DNA from: Anaerolineae bacterium
Lineage (GTDB): Bacteria; Chloroflexota; Anaerolineae; B4-G1; DUEL01
Reading direction: 5' to 3'
NCBI GenBank assembly: GCA_025060135.1
Contig: JANXCY010000008.1
Location: forward strand, 29,140 to 93,139
DNA length: 64,000 nucleotides
Shown here: in pieces, positions 14,969-22,934 of the stretch
How the letters are laid out: every line of letters begins with the position of its first letter
How positions within the stretch are numbered: position 1 is the first letter of the stretch
The notes under the pieces: model-generated
Told to the model about the DNA's origin: nothing
What the model saw: only the letters and a program-made list of their open reading frames with translations
Databases searched by the model: none
Program-made: the position numbers and the translations under genes

Positions 14969-16000
14969 TCAACGGGCTGGGCGGCCGGAAGGCGGAGCAG
15001 AGACCTCCTGGAGCCGTTGCAGGTCCCGGCGCAATTGCTGGACGCGTCGGGCAGTCCCCTCATCGTGTCCAACGGTAACCAGATGGTGTCGGGCAAACGC
15101 CAACTCGGAGGCCAGCCGGTAATAGGTCCCCAGGCGTCGCCAGCGGCGAATGTCCCCCTCCGCCAGCGCTTTCAACCGTTGCTCCACCCGGCGCCAGTAG
15201 GAGCAGATGACCGCATAGTCCTCCGGCGTGATGGTCCCCTTCTCCACCTCGTCGGTCAGGTAGAGCCCCAGAATCCGTTGCTCGCGGACGGAGAAGTAGA
15301 TGAGCAGAGCCAGCCATGCCAGAACGCTCCCCCAGTCCGAAGCCAGGCTGATCAGTAACGCCCAGCAGGCTACACTGGCCAGAGTGGCGCCCAAATTGTG
15401 GAGGCCGTGGAGCATGATGGCCATCCCCAGCCCGATGAAGGGAGCCGTGATGCGCACGCTCCGGCGGGAGGAGGTGAGTGCCAGCGCGATGCCCAGGCCG
15501 ATGCAGCCGGTAAAGAGCGCGTGGTTCAGGCCAAACAGGACGGCCCGAAAGAAGGCCAGTATCAGGACATTGCCCAGCCCACCCATATGGTAGGCGTTCA
15601 GAAAATAGAAGAGGTTTTCCGTAGTCGCGAATCCAAAGCCCACCAGTCCTCCATAGAGGATGCCATCCACCGGGGTATCTATTTCCCGGCGGAAGAACCA
15701 CAACAGAAAAAGGAGCATCAGCCCTTTGAACGGTTCTTCGGTGATCGGAGCGATCAGGCTGGCACTCACCAGTTCGGTCTCCAGACCAGGGCCAAAGAGG
15801 TCCGAGACCGGTACGTCCAGAATCAGTTGGGCGATGAGGGAGAAGATAACGGCCGGGACCGCCCCCCAGAGGAAGGAAGCGAGGATCAGGCTCAGCGGCT
15901 CTTTCTCGTAGCGGTCCATCCACCAGAGGAAGAGCGCGTAGAGGAGCATGGGCACGATGGCCAGAACGAGGGTGGTCAGCAGGGCGATCAGGGTTTCCAA
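14969..16000 (-). CDS. PrsW-family intramembrane metalloprotease
   Basis: A 343-residue protein with about eight transmembrane segments. The PrsW/CAAX-protease-like motifs are ITEEPFKG (glutamate pair), DGILYGGLVGFGFATTEN, NHALFTG and HGLHN, which together form the metal site in the membrane. B. subtilis PrsW starts the cleavage of the anti-sigma factor RsiW; the substrate here is unknown, and no anti-sigma gene is nearby. I chose the TTG at 16000 because AAGGAGG lies at 16006-16012. A GTG at 16018 in the same frame would place that ribosome site inside the coding region. The last 110 residues are a charged cytoplasmic tail. Confidence 0.82.
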   Translation of the reverse strand: METLIALLTTLVLAIVPMLLYALFLWWMDRYEKEPLSLILASFLWGAVPAVIFSLIAQLILDVPVSDLFGPGLETELVSASLIAPITEEPFKGLMLLFLLWFFRREIDTPVDGILYGGLVGFGFATTENLFYFLNAYHMGGLGNVLILAFFRAVLFGLNHALFTGCIGLGIALALTSSRRSVRITAPFIGLGMAIMLHGLHNLGATLASVACWALLISLASDWGSVLAWLALLIYFSVREQRILGLYLTDEVEKGTITPEDYAVICSYWRRVEQRLKALAEGDIRRWRRLGTYYRLASELAFARHHLVTVGHDEGTARRVQQLRRDLQRLQEVSAPPSGRPAR

Positions 16001-16064
16001 TGGGGCCTCCTTATGCACAAGGTGCCGATAGGGGCCACGTATACGGCCCCGTATCTGCCGGGCG

Positions 16065-16760
16065 CTATTCGGTTGGAAATGGGACCAATCCCCTCTGGCG
16101 GAGGAATTTCACCAGGGTGGAAAGGATATGGACCCAGGCTGGAGAGGTCCGGCCTTCTATTCGGGCCTGGCGCAGCGCTTCCAGGAACGATTCCGGTGAG
16201 TCAAAGGGCGGCATTTGGACGACTGCGCGGCCCAGTTCCCAGAGGGAGTGGGCATCGCTTCCGGCCGTAACCGGCAGGTGATAGGCCCGGGCCAGAGCCA
16301 GGGCGGCCTGATTGTCAGCCGGGAAGAGACAACGGGCATTGAATCCTTCCAGAAAGTCTACCTCTTCCAGGAGCGCTTCCACACCGTTTCGTCCCATCGC
16401 CTCCCGTCGGGTCCGGTCCAGGGGATGGGAGATGCCCACGATGCCTCCCTGGGCGCGCACGGCCGCGATGGCCTCCTGCGGCGGCAGGTCGGGCGGGATA
16501 GGCTCAGTCAAGAAGTAAGCGATGAGTTCGCCACGCGTGGTGCGAATTTCCTGCCCCACGATGACGCGCTCCGGGTCTATCTCCTTCAGCCGCAGCGCGC
16601 CCGCGATGGTGTTGTGGTCGGTTACGGCGACCCGATCCAGCCCCCGGCGACGGCACACCTCCAGGAACCGTTCCGGGGAGACCAGACAGTCACGGGAGTA
16701 GGAGGTGTGGGTGTGGAGGTCGCAGGTGAGAACGGATGAAGTATAGAGTGGAGAGGTCAT
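16065..16760 (-). CDS. PHP-domain metal-dependent phosphoesterase
   Basis: A 231-residue PHP-domain protein with the metal-binding histidines and acids of the family: DLHTHTSYSRD (14-24), TDHNTI, VGQEI, GISHPLD and GSDAHS. Stand-alone PHP proteins of this size include histidinol-phosphate phosphatase-like and nucleoside-3',5'-bisphosphate phosphatase (TrpH/RnaAM) enzymes; no specific substrate can be assigned. Its ATG overlaps the stop of a 50-codon membrane-protein gene (ATGA), so the two are translationally coupled. Confidence 0.82.
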   Translation of the reverse strand: MTSPLYTSSVLTCDLHTHTSYSRDCLVSPERFLEVCRRRGLDRVAVTDHNTIAGALRLKEIDPERVIVGQEIRTTRGELIAYFLTEPIPPDLPPQEAIAAVRAQGGIVGISHPLDRTRREAMGRNGVEALLEEVDFLEGFNARCLFPADNQAALALARAYHLPVTAGSDAHSLWELGRAVVQMPPFDSPESFLEALRQARIEGRTSPAWVHILSTLVKFLRQRGLVPFPTE

Positions 16761-16909
16761 TGCTCGCGCCCTGTCGGGATATGGACCATCTCACGGCAAA
16801 GGGGGGGCAGCCGTAAAACACCTAATATCAGTGGCAACGCGAAGAAAGCAGAGCGGCCGAAAGACCAGAGAGAGCCGAAGGCATAACCCAGGATCTCTTC
16901 TATGGACAT
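16757..16909 (-). CDS. 50-residue single-helix membrane protein coupled to the PHP gene
   Basis: The ATG at 16909 follows GGGGAGGTAGCC, a strong ribosome site. The product (MSIEEILGYAFGSLWSFGRS...) has one hydrophobic helix at about residues 17-34. The stop overlaps the ATG of the PHP phosphoesterase as ATGA, the usual mark of coupled translation. I do not recognise a family. The ribosome site and the exact overlap argue that it is real. Confidence 0.6.
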   Translation of the reverse strand: MSIEEILGYAFGSLWSFGRSAFFALPLILGVLRLPPLCREMVHIPTGREQ

Positions 16910-16930
16910 GGCTACCTCCCCGCAAAAGGT

Positions 16931-17026
16931 TGGGTAGCACAGGCTGCTCGCCTGCACGCACAGGCCGGGCGGCCTGCGTTGCGGCACCACCGGTCCCCGG
17001 AGAACCTGAATTTTCAGACATGCTCT
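16931..17026. mobile_element. MITE-like element, copy 2 (left end missing)
   Basis: The right terminal repeat TTTTCAGACATGCTCT (17011-17026) is intact. The interior has CAGGCTGCTCGCCTGC and CACAGGCCGGGCGGCCTGCGTT. No left terminal repeat is found, so this copy is truncated. The terminal repeat encodes the last four residues and the stop of the GH4 gene. Confidence 0.6.
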
Positions 17027-18300
17027 GATGAGAAGAACTGGGGCAGGTACTCCCGATTGGCCGCTAACATCTCCTCCAGGAGGGTCCGGGCCAGGTCCAC
17101 GGAGCGGACCAATGGGTTGGTGACCATGGCCATCAGCGCGGCGCGGCGGGAGCCGGTTACCCCGGCCTCCACTGTCCAGGTCTCCCATGCTTTGACCATC
17201 TGGCAGAGGGGACGGACCGTTTCCGGCAGGGGTCCCATCCGCAGTGGGAGGACACCATGCGCCCCGACGACACAGGGGACCTCCACCACCCCGTCGGCGG
17301 GGAGGTCGGGAATGGCTCCGCCGTTCCGGATGTCCACGATCTGCACGTCCCGCCGGTCTAGGACCAGCGAGAGGATCAGCCGCACCGCCGCCTCGGAGTA
17401 GAGGGCACCACCCCGCTGGCTCAGTTCCGGAGGTTTGACTCTCAACGAAGGGTCGGCGTATTTCTGGAGCAGATCCCGCTCCACTTCCGCCACTACCTCG
17501 CCCCGCGTCTTTCCGGCCGCGCGGATCTCCGCCACCTTCCGGTCGGGGTAGTAGTAATACTGGAGATACCAGGTGGGGAAAACGCCCAGCGTCTCCACCA
17601 GGTCGGCGTCAAAGGGATAGAAGGGAATCCCTGCCCGCACCCGCGCCATCAGGTCGGCGGAAACGTCCCGCCCCTCCACGTAGACTCGCCGGACCCAGTT
17701 GACGTGGTTCAGCCCCATCCACTCCAGAAAGACCGCCTCGTCGGCCACACCGAAGAGACCAGCGACCAGGCGGGTGAAGTTGATGGGGTTGTTGCAGAGC
17801 CCCACCGCCTTCAGGGATGTGTGCCGGAGGAGCGTCTCGGTGATGATGCCAGAAGGGTTGGTGAAGTTGATGAACCAGGCATCCGGCGCCAGCCGTTCCA
17901 CGTCCCGCGCGATGTCCAGCACGACGGGGATGGTGCGCCAGGCCTTCAGTGTGCCGCCGGGTCCAGTTGTCTCCTGCCCGACGACGCCGTGGGATAAGGG
18001 GATTTTCTCGTCCCGGATGCGGGCGGCCATCCCCCCTACCCGAATCTGGGAAAGGACGAACGCCGCACCCTCCAGCGCCGCTGCCCGTTCCGTCGTCCGC
18101 GTAACACGGGTGGGGAGCCCAGCGTGGCGGACCATCCGCTCCACCAGCCCGCCAACGACCTCCAGCCGTCCCGCGTCTATGTCGTGGAGCGCGATTTCCT
18201 CTACCTGGACCTCGTCCCGGTGGACGATGAATCCGTCCACGAACTCCGGCGTGTAGGTGCTGCCGCCTCCGATTACCGCGACTTTCCTGATGACGACCAT
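17014..18300 (-). CDS. Glycoside hydrolase family 4 (NAD- and metal-dependent alpha/beta-glycosidase or galacturonidase)
   Basis: A 428-residue GH4 enzyme. These hydrolyse glycosides by a redox-assisted elimination using NAD+ and a divalent metal. The Rossmann fold starts at GGGSTYTPEF (11-20). NFTNPSG is at 145-151, and the metal ligands are C169 (LCNNP) and H199 (LNHVNW). GH4 members act on phospho-glucosides, melibiose or galacturonides, and the specificity cannot be read here. No PTS genes are nearby. The final residues SEHV and the TGA are encoded by the terminal repeat of a MITE-like element, so the natural C-terminus was probably replaced. A short palindromic repeat sits just upstream of the ATG. 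Confidence 0.85.
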   Translation of the reverse strand: MVVIRKVAVIGGGSTYTPEFVDGFIVHRDEVQVEEIALHDIDAGRLEVVGGLVERMVRHAGLPTRVTRTTERAAALEGAAFVLSQIRVGGMAARIRDEKIPLSHGVVGQETTGPGGTLKAWRTIPVVLDIARDVERLAPDAWFINFTNPSGIITETLLRHTSLKAVGLCNNPINFTRLVAGLFGVADEAVFLEWMGLNHVNWVRRVYVEGRDVSADLMARVRAGIPFYPFDADLVETLGVFPTWYLQYYYYPDRKVAEIRAAGKTRGEVVAEVERDLLQKYADPSLRVKPPELSQRGGALYSEAAVRLILSLVLDRRDVQIVDIRNGGAIPDLPADGVVEVPCVVGAHGVLPLRMGPLPETVRPLCQMVKAWETWTVEAGVTGSRRAALMAMVTNPLVRSVDLARTLLEEMLAANREYLPQFFSSEHV

Positions 18301-18320
18301 GTTGGCCTCCAGATATGGAA

Positions 18321-18369
18321 AATCACCTCGAAGACGCTTCGTGTCTTCGCGTCTTGGTGGTTTTGATTT
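18321..18369. repeat. Short palindromic repeat (AAGACGCGAAGAC family)
   Basis: On the minus strand, ACCACCAAGACGCGAAGAC is followed by an imperfect complement GCGTCTTCGAGGTGA. It lies in the 70-bp gap between the small membrane protein and the GH4 start codon, where it would fold in the mRNA leader. Confidence 0.55.
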
Positions 18370-18370
18370 C

Positions 18371-18568
18371 CTACGCTGGGCGGTTGCCGATACGGATGAG
18401 GATGAGGCCCACGACCAGTAGGAGCAGGCCGCTGCCCAGGCCGATCCGCTGGAGCGGCCCGAAACCGCCCCATTCCCCTATCCCCATACGGTCTATGGCA
18501 ACGATCCCGAGGAGAACCAGCGCTGCGACTCCGGAGAGAACGATGCCCAGTTGACGTTTAGTAACCAT
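18371..18568 (-). CDS. Small membrane protein with two transmembrane helices
   Basis: A 65-residue protein from the ATG at 18568 (GAGGG upstream). Helix 1 is at about 7-24 (LGIVLSGVAALVLLGIVAI) and helix 2 at about 43-59 (GLGSGLLLLVVGLILI). I do not recognise a family. It sits upstream of the GH4 gene on the same strand. The hydrophobic pattern and codon use look real, but the function is unknown. Confidence 0.5.
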   Translation of the reverse strand: MVTKRQLGIVLSGVAALVLLGIVAIDRMGIGEWGGFGPLQRIGLGSGLLLLVVGLILIRIGNRPA

Positions 18569-18685
18569 GTTGCCCTCAGACAACGGACGACCGACTCTGT
18601 TTGGGGTTCCCGCGAAGGTAGCGGAGCGGTCTCAATCGGCTCTCCACTCCGTTCCGTGCCGCACAACGAACGGCCCCTCCGACGG

Positions 18686-20356
18686 TCAGAGTTCCTCCCC
18701 CTCCCCCCGCAGCAGGGCCCGGCCCCGCGCCAGAGTGTCAGCCTGTACCCCCCGGCGCGCTACCGATTCGTAGAAGTCCGCGTCGTAGGAGCGGGTACGC
18801 ACCACCACCGGCATGGGCACCGCGTGCCCCATAATCAGCGCCTGCTGACGGGTGTCCAGTCGGGCCAGCACCTCCCGCAGGGGCGCCGCCCCCGCCACTC
18901 CGGAAAAGACGGCCCGGATGTCCGCCTCGTCGTCCAGGAGACAGGTAACCCGGGTCCCGATCTGGCTCATCACCTCCGGGTCTATGCCGCTGGGCCGCTG
19001 GTCCACGATGAGCAGGGTTACGTTGTACTTGCGCAACTCGCGGGCAATGGTGCCGAAGATGGTGTGCCGGGCGACGGCCGGGTCCAGGAACTTGTGCGCC
19101 TCCTCCACCACGATGACCAGGGGACGGGGCTCCTCCCCCCGCCCGCCCTGTGCCGCCTCCTTGCGGCGGACGTAGTGCTCGTGGATGCGCCGGGTGATGT
19201 AGTTGGCCACCAGGATATACGCCTCCAGACTGTTCCCGTACCGTCCGAACTCCAGCACGACGTTGACCCCCCGGTCCAGGTACTCCAGAATCTGGCGGAC
19301 GGGGTCCTCCGGCACCTCCGCGCGCAGAAACCCGAACCGCCGGAAGAGGCCCAGTTTGCGCTGGATGGCTCCCAGCGTCCCGCCGTGCAGGGTCCCTTTC
19401 TCCAGCGCGTCCTGCAGTTCCTCCAGCGGGTCCTCCTCGTCCAGCAACCGGACCAGCCAGCGGTTCCCCAGCCGACGATGCAGGAAGTAGAGCGCGCCCA
19501 CCTGGACGTCGGTGAGGGCCAGCAGAGCGGAGAGACCGTCCACGTCCTCCGGCGCAATCTGGTCGTAGCCGATGTAGACGGCCCCGTCGGTCTTGCTCCC
19601 CCGCCGCCGGGACGACTCCTCGTCCAGGGTGAAGACGGCGACCTCGCCGGTATCAAACAGTTGCCGTAGACCCTTGACCTCCCGCCGGGCCTCGTCCTGG
19701 CTCTTCCAGCCGTACTCGTTGTGCATGTCAAAAATCAGGGTAACGGCCACCCGCGCCTGGATGATGCCCGCCAGCAGGAGACGGGTCAGGAAGGTCTTGC
19801 CGGTGCCCGTCTTCCCGAAGACGCCCGCCGACCGCTCCACGAACCGTTCCAGGTTGACGGTAACGGGTACCCCGGCCATGTCCAGCGGTTCCCCGATGAC
19901 GAAGTATCCTGCCTGTTCCTGCCGTCCGAAGACCAGCGCGACGTCCTCCGGCGACGCCTCGTACACCTCCGAGAAGTGCTCCGGGACGGTTTTGACGGGT
20001 TTGGGCTCTTCGGCCTCCGGTTCCAGCACCAGCATGGGCGCGACGTGGATGCGCCCGAAGGTCGTAGTGCCCCGGACGACCTGGGCGACAAACGGGTCGG
20101 AGACGTCCGGTGGCGTCTTCTCCACCAGCGGGTTGGTGGCGTCCAGCGCGACGTCGTTGATAATGGAGAAAAATCGCCGCCCGGTCCGCCCGTGGATGAC
20201 AACGTACCGCCCCACGGCCAGCCCCTCAATGACCGTCTGCGGGTCCAGTTTGACCTCCAGCCCCTTGGAGAGGCTACCGCCGACGACGATGCCCAGCCGC
20301 CGCTGCGGACCCCGCGCGGGCGGGCGAGGGAACCAGCGATCCAGTTCTTCGGCCAT
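18686..20356 (-). CDS. HerA-type hexameric ATPase (DUF87/FtsK-HerA superfamily)
   Basis: A 556-residue protein with an N-terminal beta-barrel (HAS-like, about 20-110) and a RecA-like motor. Walker A is GKTGTGKT (181-188) and Walker B is VIVVEEAHKF (414-423). A glutamine/arginine-finger region follows in LIVDQRPSGIDPEVMSQIGTR. HerA pumps DNA in archaeal end resection with the nuclease NurA; bacterial relatives also power some defence systems. No NurA, SIR2 or other nuclease gene is adjacent, so the role is open. CAGGAG precedes the ATG at 20356. Confidence 0.85.
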   Translation of the reverse strand: MAEELDRWFPRPPARGPQRRLGIVVGGSLSKGLEVKLDPQTVIEGLAVGRYVVIHGRTGRRFFSIINDVALDATNPLVEKTPPDVSDPFVAQVVRGTTTFGRIHVAPMLVLEPEAEEPKPVKTVPEHFSEVYEASPEDVALVFGRQEQAGYFVIGEPLDMAGVPVTVNLERFVERSAGVFGKTGTGKTFLTRLLLAGIIQARVAVTLIFDMHNEYGWKSQDEARREVKGLRQLFDTGEVAVFTLDEESSRRRGSKTDGAVYIGYDQIAPEDVDGLSALLALTDVQVGALYFLHRRLGNRWLVRLLDEEDPLEELQDALEKGTLHGGTLGAIQRKLGLFRRFGFLRAEVPEDPVRQILEYLDRGVNVVLEFGRYGNSLEAYILVANYITRRIHEHYVRRKEAAQGGRGEEPRPLVIVVEEAHKFLDPAVARHTIFGTIARELRKYNVTLLIVDQRPSGIDPEVMSQIGTRVTCLLDDEADIRAVFSGVAGAAPLREVLARLDTRQQALIMGHAVPMPVVVRTRSYDADFYESVARRGVQADTLARGRALLRGEGEEL

Positions 20357-20423
20357 ATGTTACTCCTGAAGGAAACAGGTAGACAAGGAAACCAGGGGAC
20401 AAGGAGGCGCCTCTTGTATCCTT

Positions 20424-21224
20424 TCACCGAATTGCCGTGCGCCTCTCTACCAGCGCCAGCAGATGGCCCGCCGGGTCTACTGCCGGGTCCAGGTAGAGGG
20501 TGATGGCCCCCTGCGGACAGGCCGCCGCGCAGCGCCCACAGCCCTGGCAGTTCGGGCGGACCGACGCCCGTCCGTCTTCCAGCCGGATGGCGCCGACCCA
20601 GCAGACCTCCGCGCAGCGCCCGCAGCCCACACAATCTGGCCCCACCGTAACGGACAGGCCCGGGAGGCGATGCACCGTCTCCTGGAAAACCGGCGGGCCG
20701 TGGCGAAGGGTCTGGCGTACCACGCAGCAGCAATCGCAGCAAAAGCAGACCGCCAGCATGCGGCGGTACAGGATGCCCAGCATCCAGGCGTCAAAGGCGG
20801 AGTGGACGATTTGCGGGATCAATCCGGCCTCCAGGGCCCGACGGATGTGCGCCAGTGCCCCTTCGGTATCGGTCAGGCGCCCCAGTTCCGGGTGAATCCT
20901 TGCCGCCCCGTCGCCCAGAAACAGGCATCCGAGATCGCGCGGGCAGGTGGGCCGGTTCTCTGCCCGCCGGCAGAGGCACTCGTTCATAACGAAGCGCGCG
21001 CTGGCCTGTTCCACCAGCGGCGCCAGCACGACGTAGGGCAGGACCACGCTCTCCGTTGCCTGGACGGCCTCTCCAACGGGCAGGACAATGGTCTCGTTCT
21101 CTTCTGGACGGAAGAAGGGCTGGAGCCAGCCGCCGACGACGGGCCAGCGGCCCAGTCGGTTCAACACTTTGCCCAACGGCCAGATGCGGACCAGCAGGGA
21201 GAGAGTGCGAGGCGAACGTCCCAT
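20424..21224 (-). CDS. Cysteine-rich ferredoxin-domain protein
   Basis: A 266-residue protein with a C-terminal 2[4Fe-4S] ferredoxin domain (CVGCGRCAEVC and CQGCGRCAAACP). Two further cysteine clusters come before it: ECLCRRAENRPTCPRDLGC (about 82-100) and AVCFCCDCCCVVRQ (about 156-169, six cysteines in eight positions). These could bind more iron-sulfur clusters or another cofactor. I do not know a characterised protein with this layout; it is likely a cytoplasmic or membrane-facing electron carrier or reductase subunit. The ATG at 21224 lies 11 bp beyond the GNAT stop. A longer frame reads back through a palindromic repeat and into the GNAT gene, and is not credible. Confidence 0.7.
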   Translation of the reverse strand: MGRSPRTLSLLVRIWPLGKVLNRLGRWPVVGGWLQPFFRPEENETIVLPVGEAVQATESVVLPYVVLAPLVEQASARFVMNECLCRRAENRPTCPRDLGCLFLGDGAARIHPELGRLTDTEGALAHIRRALEAGLIPQIVHSAFDAWMLGILYRRMLAVCFCCDCCCVVRQTLRHGPPVFQETVHRLPGLSVTVGPDCVGCGRCAEVCWVGAIRLEDGRASVRPNCQGCGRCAAACPQGAITLYLDPAVDPAGHLLALVERRTAIR

Positions 21225-21234
21225 AACTGTTTTT

Positions 21235-21275
21235 TTATTCCTTTGTGCCTTCGGGTCTTCGTGGTTGAATCTGAA
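21235..21275. repeat. Half-palindrome repeat forming the GNAT C-terminus
   Basis: On the minus strand this reads AACCACGAAGACCCGAAGGC followed by ACAAAGGAATAA. It encodes the final residues of the GNAT (QPRRPEGTKE) and its stop, and it lies just before the ferredoxin ATG. It matches one arm of the palindromes at 35951 and 36388. Confidence 0.55.
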
Positions 21276-22269
21276 TGGAAGTCCCCAGGGTCCGCCGCAT
21301 CTGGAGCAGGCGGCGGAGGGGGCGGAATCCGGCATCAGCAAAGAGCGGCTCCAGGTGCATCCGTATCCCCGGCAAGGCCGTAACCGTCTCCCAGGCGGGA
21401 CGGCGGGCCAGGAGAGCCAGCGCCGCCCTGACCAGCAGGCCGCCCAGGTCGTCCATTCGCTCGGGTCGGATCAGGACCTCCACCTCGTGCCAGCGCCCGG
21501 AGCGGCAGGAAGTCAGGCGCAGCGCGCCGTTGGGAGCGACGCCTGCAAGGTCCTTACCTACTCTCAGCACCCACCAGTCCTCGTTGCGGCCCTCCAGCCA
21601 GGCGGAGAGGCGGGCTTCCCAACCGGCCCGATAGAGGGACGGGCGGATTTCCAGCACTTCCTGGTGGGTCCGGGCCAGCCCCTCGCGGGCCAGGGAGTAG
21701 AGGTCGCCGCTTTCGGCCGCGCGCGCCCGCCGCAGTGGGAGGGATGACCGTGAGGCCTCCGGCCAGGGTTGGCCTTCCGGGCGGGCCAGTTCCAGCGACG
21801 CCCCGACGGCCTCAAAGCCCAGCCGTTCGTAGAGGCGGCGGGCCGCCGGATTATCCTCCCGGACCTCCAGCCCGACCCACGTACCTCCCCGCGCGGCGAT
21901 GTCGTCCAAGGCGGCCTCCACCAGTGCCCGACCGATGGAACGCCCCCGCCATTGCGGGTGGACGGCGACGTTGCCGATCATCCAGCCGCCCGCGGTCGCC
22001 GCGCGCCGGAACGAGATGTTGCCCACCACCTGCCCCTCTTCCACCCAGACGAACCCCGGCGACTCCTGGTCCAGGCCCATCCCCCAGAGCAGGAACCCCA
22101 GTGCCCCCCAGCGGGCGATGCGCTGCATCCGGCGAAGCGTCTGGCGGGCCCAGGGTCCCAGTTCTCCGGCGAACGCCTCAGCCATCAGTTCCGCCACCGG
22201 CCCCATGTGGCGGAGCGGATGGAAGGGCACCAGCCCCTGTTCAACCCGGCGGAGGGTGGCGGGGGTCAT
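21235..22269 (-). CDS. GNAT-family N-acetyltransferase (two GNAT-like halves)
   Basis: A 344-residue protein. The N-terminal half is a clear GNAT acetyltransferase: VGNISFRRA, then motif A NVAVHPQWRGRSIGRALVEA for acetyl-CoA, then NPAARRLYERLGFEAVG. The second half (about 190-330) has the same fold pattern in weaker form (VEVLIRPERMDDLGGLLVRAAL). The substrate is unknown. The last ten residues come from a dispersed palindromic repeat, so the natural end may have been altered. It lies 11 bp upstream of the ferredoxin gene on the same strand, suggesting one transcript. Confidence 0.8.
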   Translation of the reverse strand: MTPATLRRVEQGLVPFHPLRHMGPVAELMAEAFAGELGPWARQTLRRMQRIARWGALGFLLWGMGLDQESPGFVWVEEGQVVGNISFRRAATAGGWMIGNVAVHPQWRGRSIGRALVEAALDDIAARGGTWVGLEVREDNPAARRLYERLGFEAVGASLELARPEGQPWPEASRSSLPLRRARAAESGDLYSLAREGLARTHQEVLEIRPSLYRAGWEARLSAWLEGRNEDWWVLRVGKDLAGVAPNGALRLTSCRSGRWHEVEVLIRPERMDDLGGLLVRAALALLARRPAWETVTALPGIRMHLEPLFADAGFRPLRRLLQMRRTLGTSIQIQPRRPEGTKE

Positions 22270-22301
22270 CCCGTGTTGCGTGCTCCGTATTGCGTGTCCA
22301 G

Positions 22302-22384
22302 CGTTCGTAGTGCGGCACGGAGCGGAGCGAAGTCGCGTTCGTAGCGCGGCCGCGTTCGTAGTGCGGCACGGAGCGGAGCGAAGT
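22302..22384. repeat. Two perfect 32-bp direct repeats with a partial copy between
   Basis: Identical 32-nt units at 22302-22333 and 22353-22384 begin CGTTCGTAGTGCGGCACGG; a shorter partial unit lies between. They sit in the 140-bp gap upstream of the GNAT gene. Related ACACGCAACACGGAG sequence is found just before the start codon at 43348. Confidence 0.6.
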
Positions 22385-22408
22385 GCCGCAATACCGTCGC
22401 GACAGCGC

Positions 22409-22630
22409 TCACTCCGGCACGGACGCGGGTACGGGCGCGCCGGGCTCTCCCCGGCGCGGGCGCATCCGCTCCAGGTCGCCCCGGGGGACTTTCACCAGAT
22501 GGCGGCAGCGGGAGCACTCCACTCCGTAGTGGCTCCCACCGGTTTCGGCCAGATAGCCCAGTGCGGACATCACCTGATTCACAGAAAGGGAAAACATATG
22601 GCCGCATCGCTGACAGCGAACGCCTCGCAT
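22409..22630 (-). CDS. Small zinc-ribbon protein
   Basis: A 73-residue protein with CQRCG (6-10) and CSRCR (about 39-43), a CxxC...CxxC zinc ribbon. GGAGGACGAT precedes the ATG at 22630, and a promoter lies about 75 bp upstream. The C-terminus is Pro/Arg-rich. Such proteins often bind nucleic acid or act as small adaptors. No specific family is recognised. Confidence 0.65.
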   Translation of the reverse strand: MRGVRCQRCGHMFSLSVNQVMSALGYLAETGGSHYGVECSRCRHLVKVPRGDLERMRPRRGEPGAPVPASVPE

Positions 22631-22705
22631 ATCGTCCTCCCGGAGTCCGGGAAATAGAAAGCGGGTTGACGCGAACGAACACGGATTGTCTGATCAGCGC
22701 CTCTC

Positions 22706-22733
22706 ATTATAACTGAACTGGAAGGGAAGACAA
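22706..22733 (-). promoter_or_regulatory. Promoter of the zinc-ribbon gene
   Basis: On the minus strand, TTGTCT (22728-22733) and a perfect TATAAT (22706-22711) are spaced by 16 bp. The start codon is at 22630, giving a leader of roughly 70 nt. Confidence 0.55.
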
Positions 22734-22797
22734 CTGCCCGACAGGGTCAGGGCTTACACAACGGGGAGAGCTTTCCGATCCTATAGCGCTAACTTTT

Positions 22798-22855
22798 CCG
22801 GTAGCACAGGCGTTTAGCCTGCATCCGTCAGGCCCGGCCGCCTGCACTCCATCGG
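22798..22855. repeat. Partial MITE-interior repeat
   Basis: GTAGCACAGGCGTTTAGCCTGC followed by CAGGCCCGGCCGCCTGCACT, matching the inner palindromes of the MITE-like elements but lacking terminal repeats. It fills most of the gap between the zinc-ribbon promoter and the end of the next gene. Confidence 0.5.
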
Positions 22856-22934
22856 ACGAATGCGTCAGCCTTAGAAAATCGCGGAGTGGTCCGGGGAGGA
22901 GATGGGACAGGGGATGGTTGAGAGCCACTCTCCA

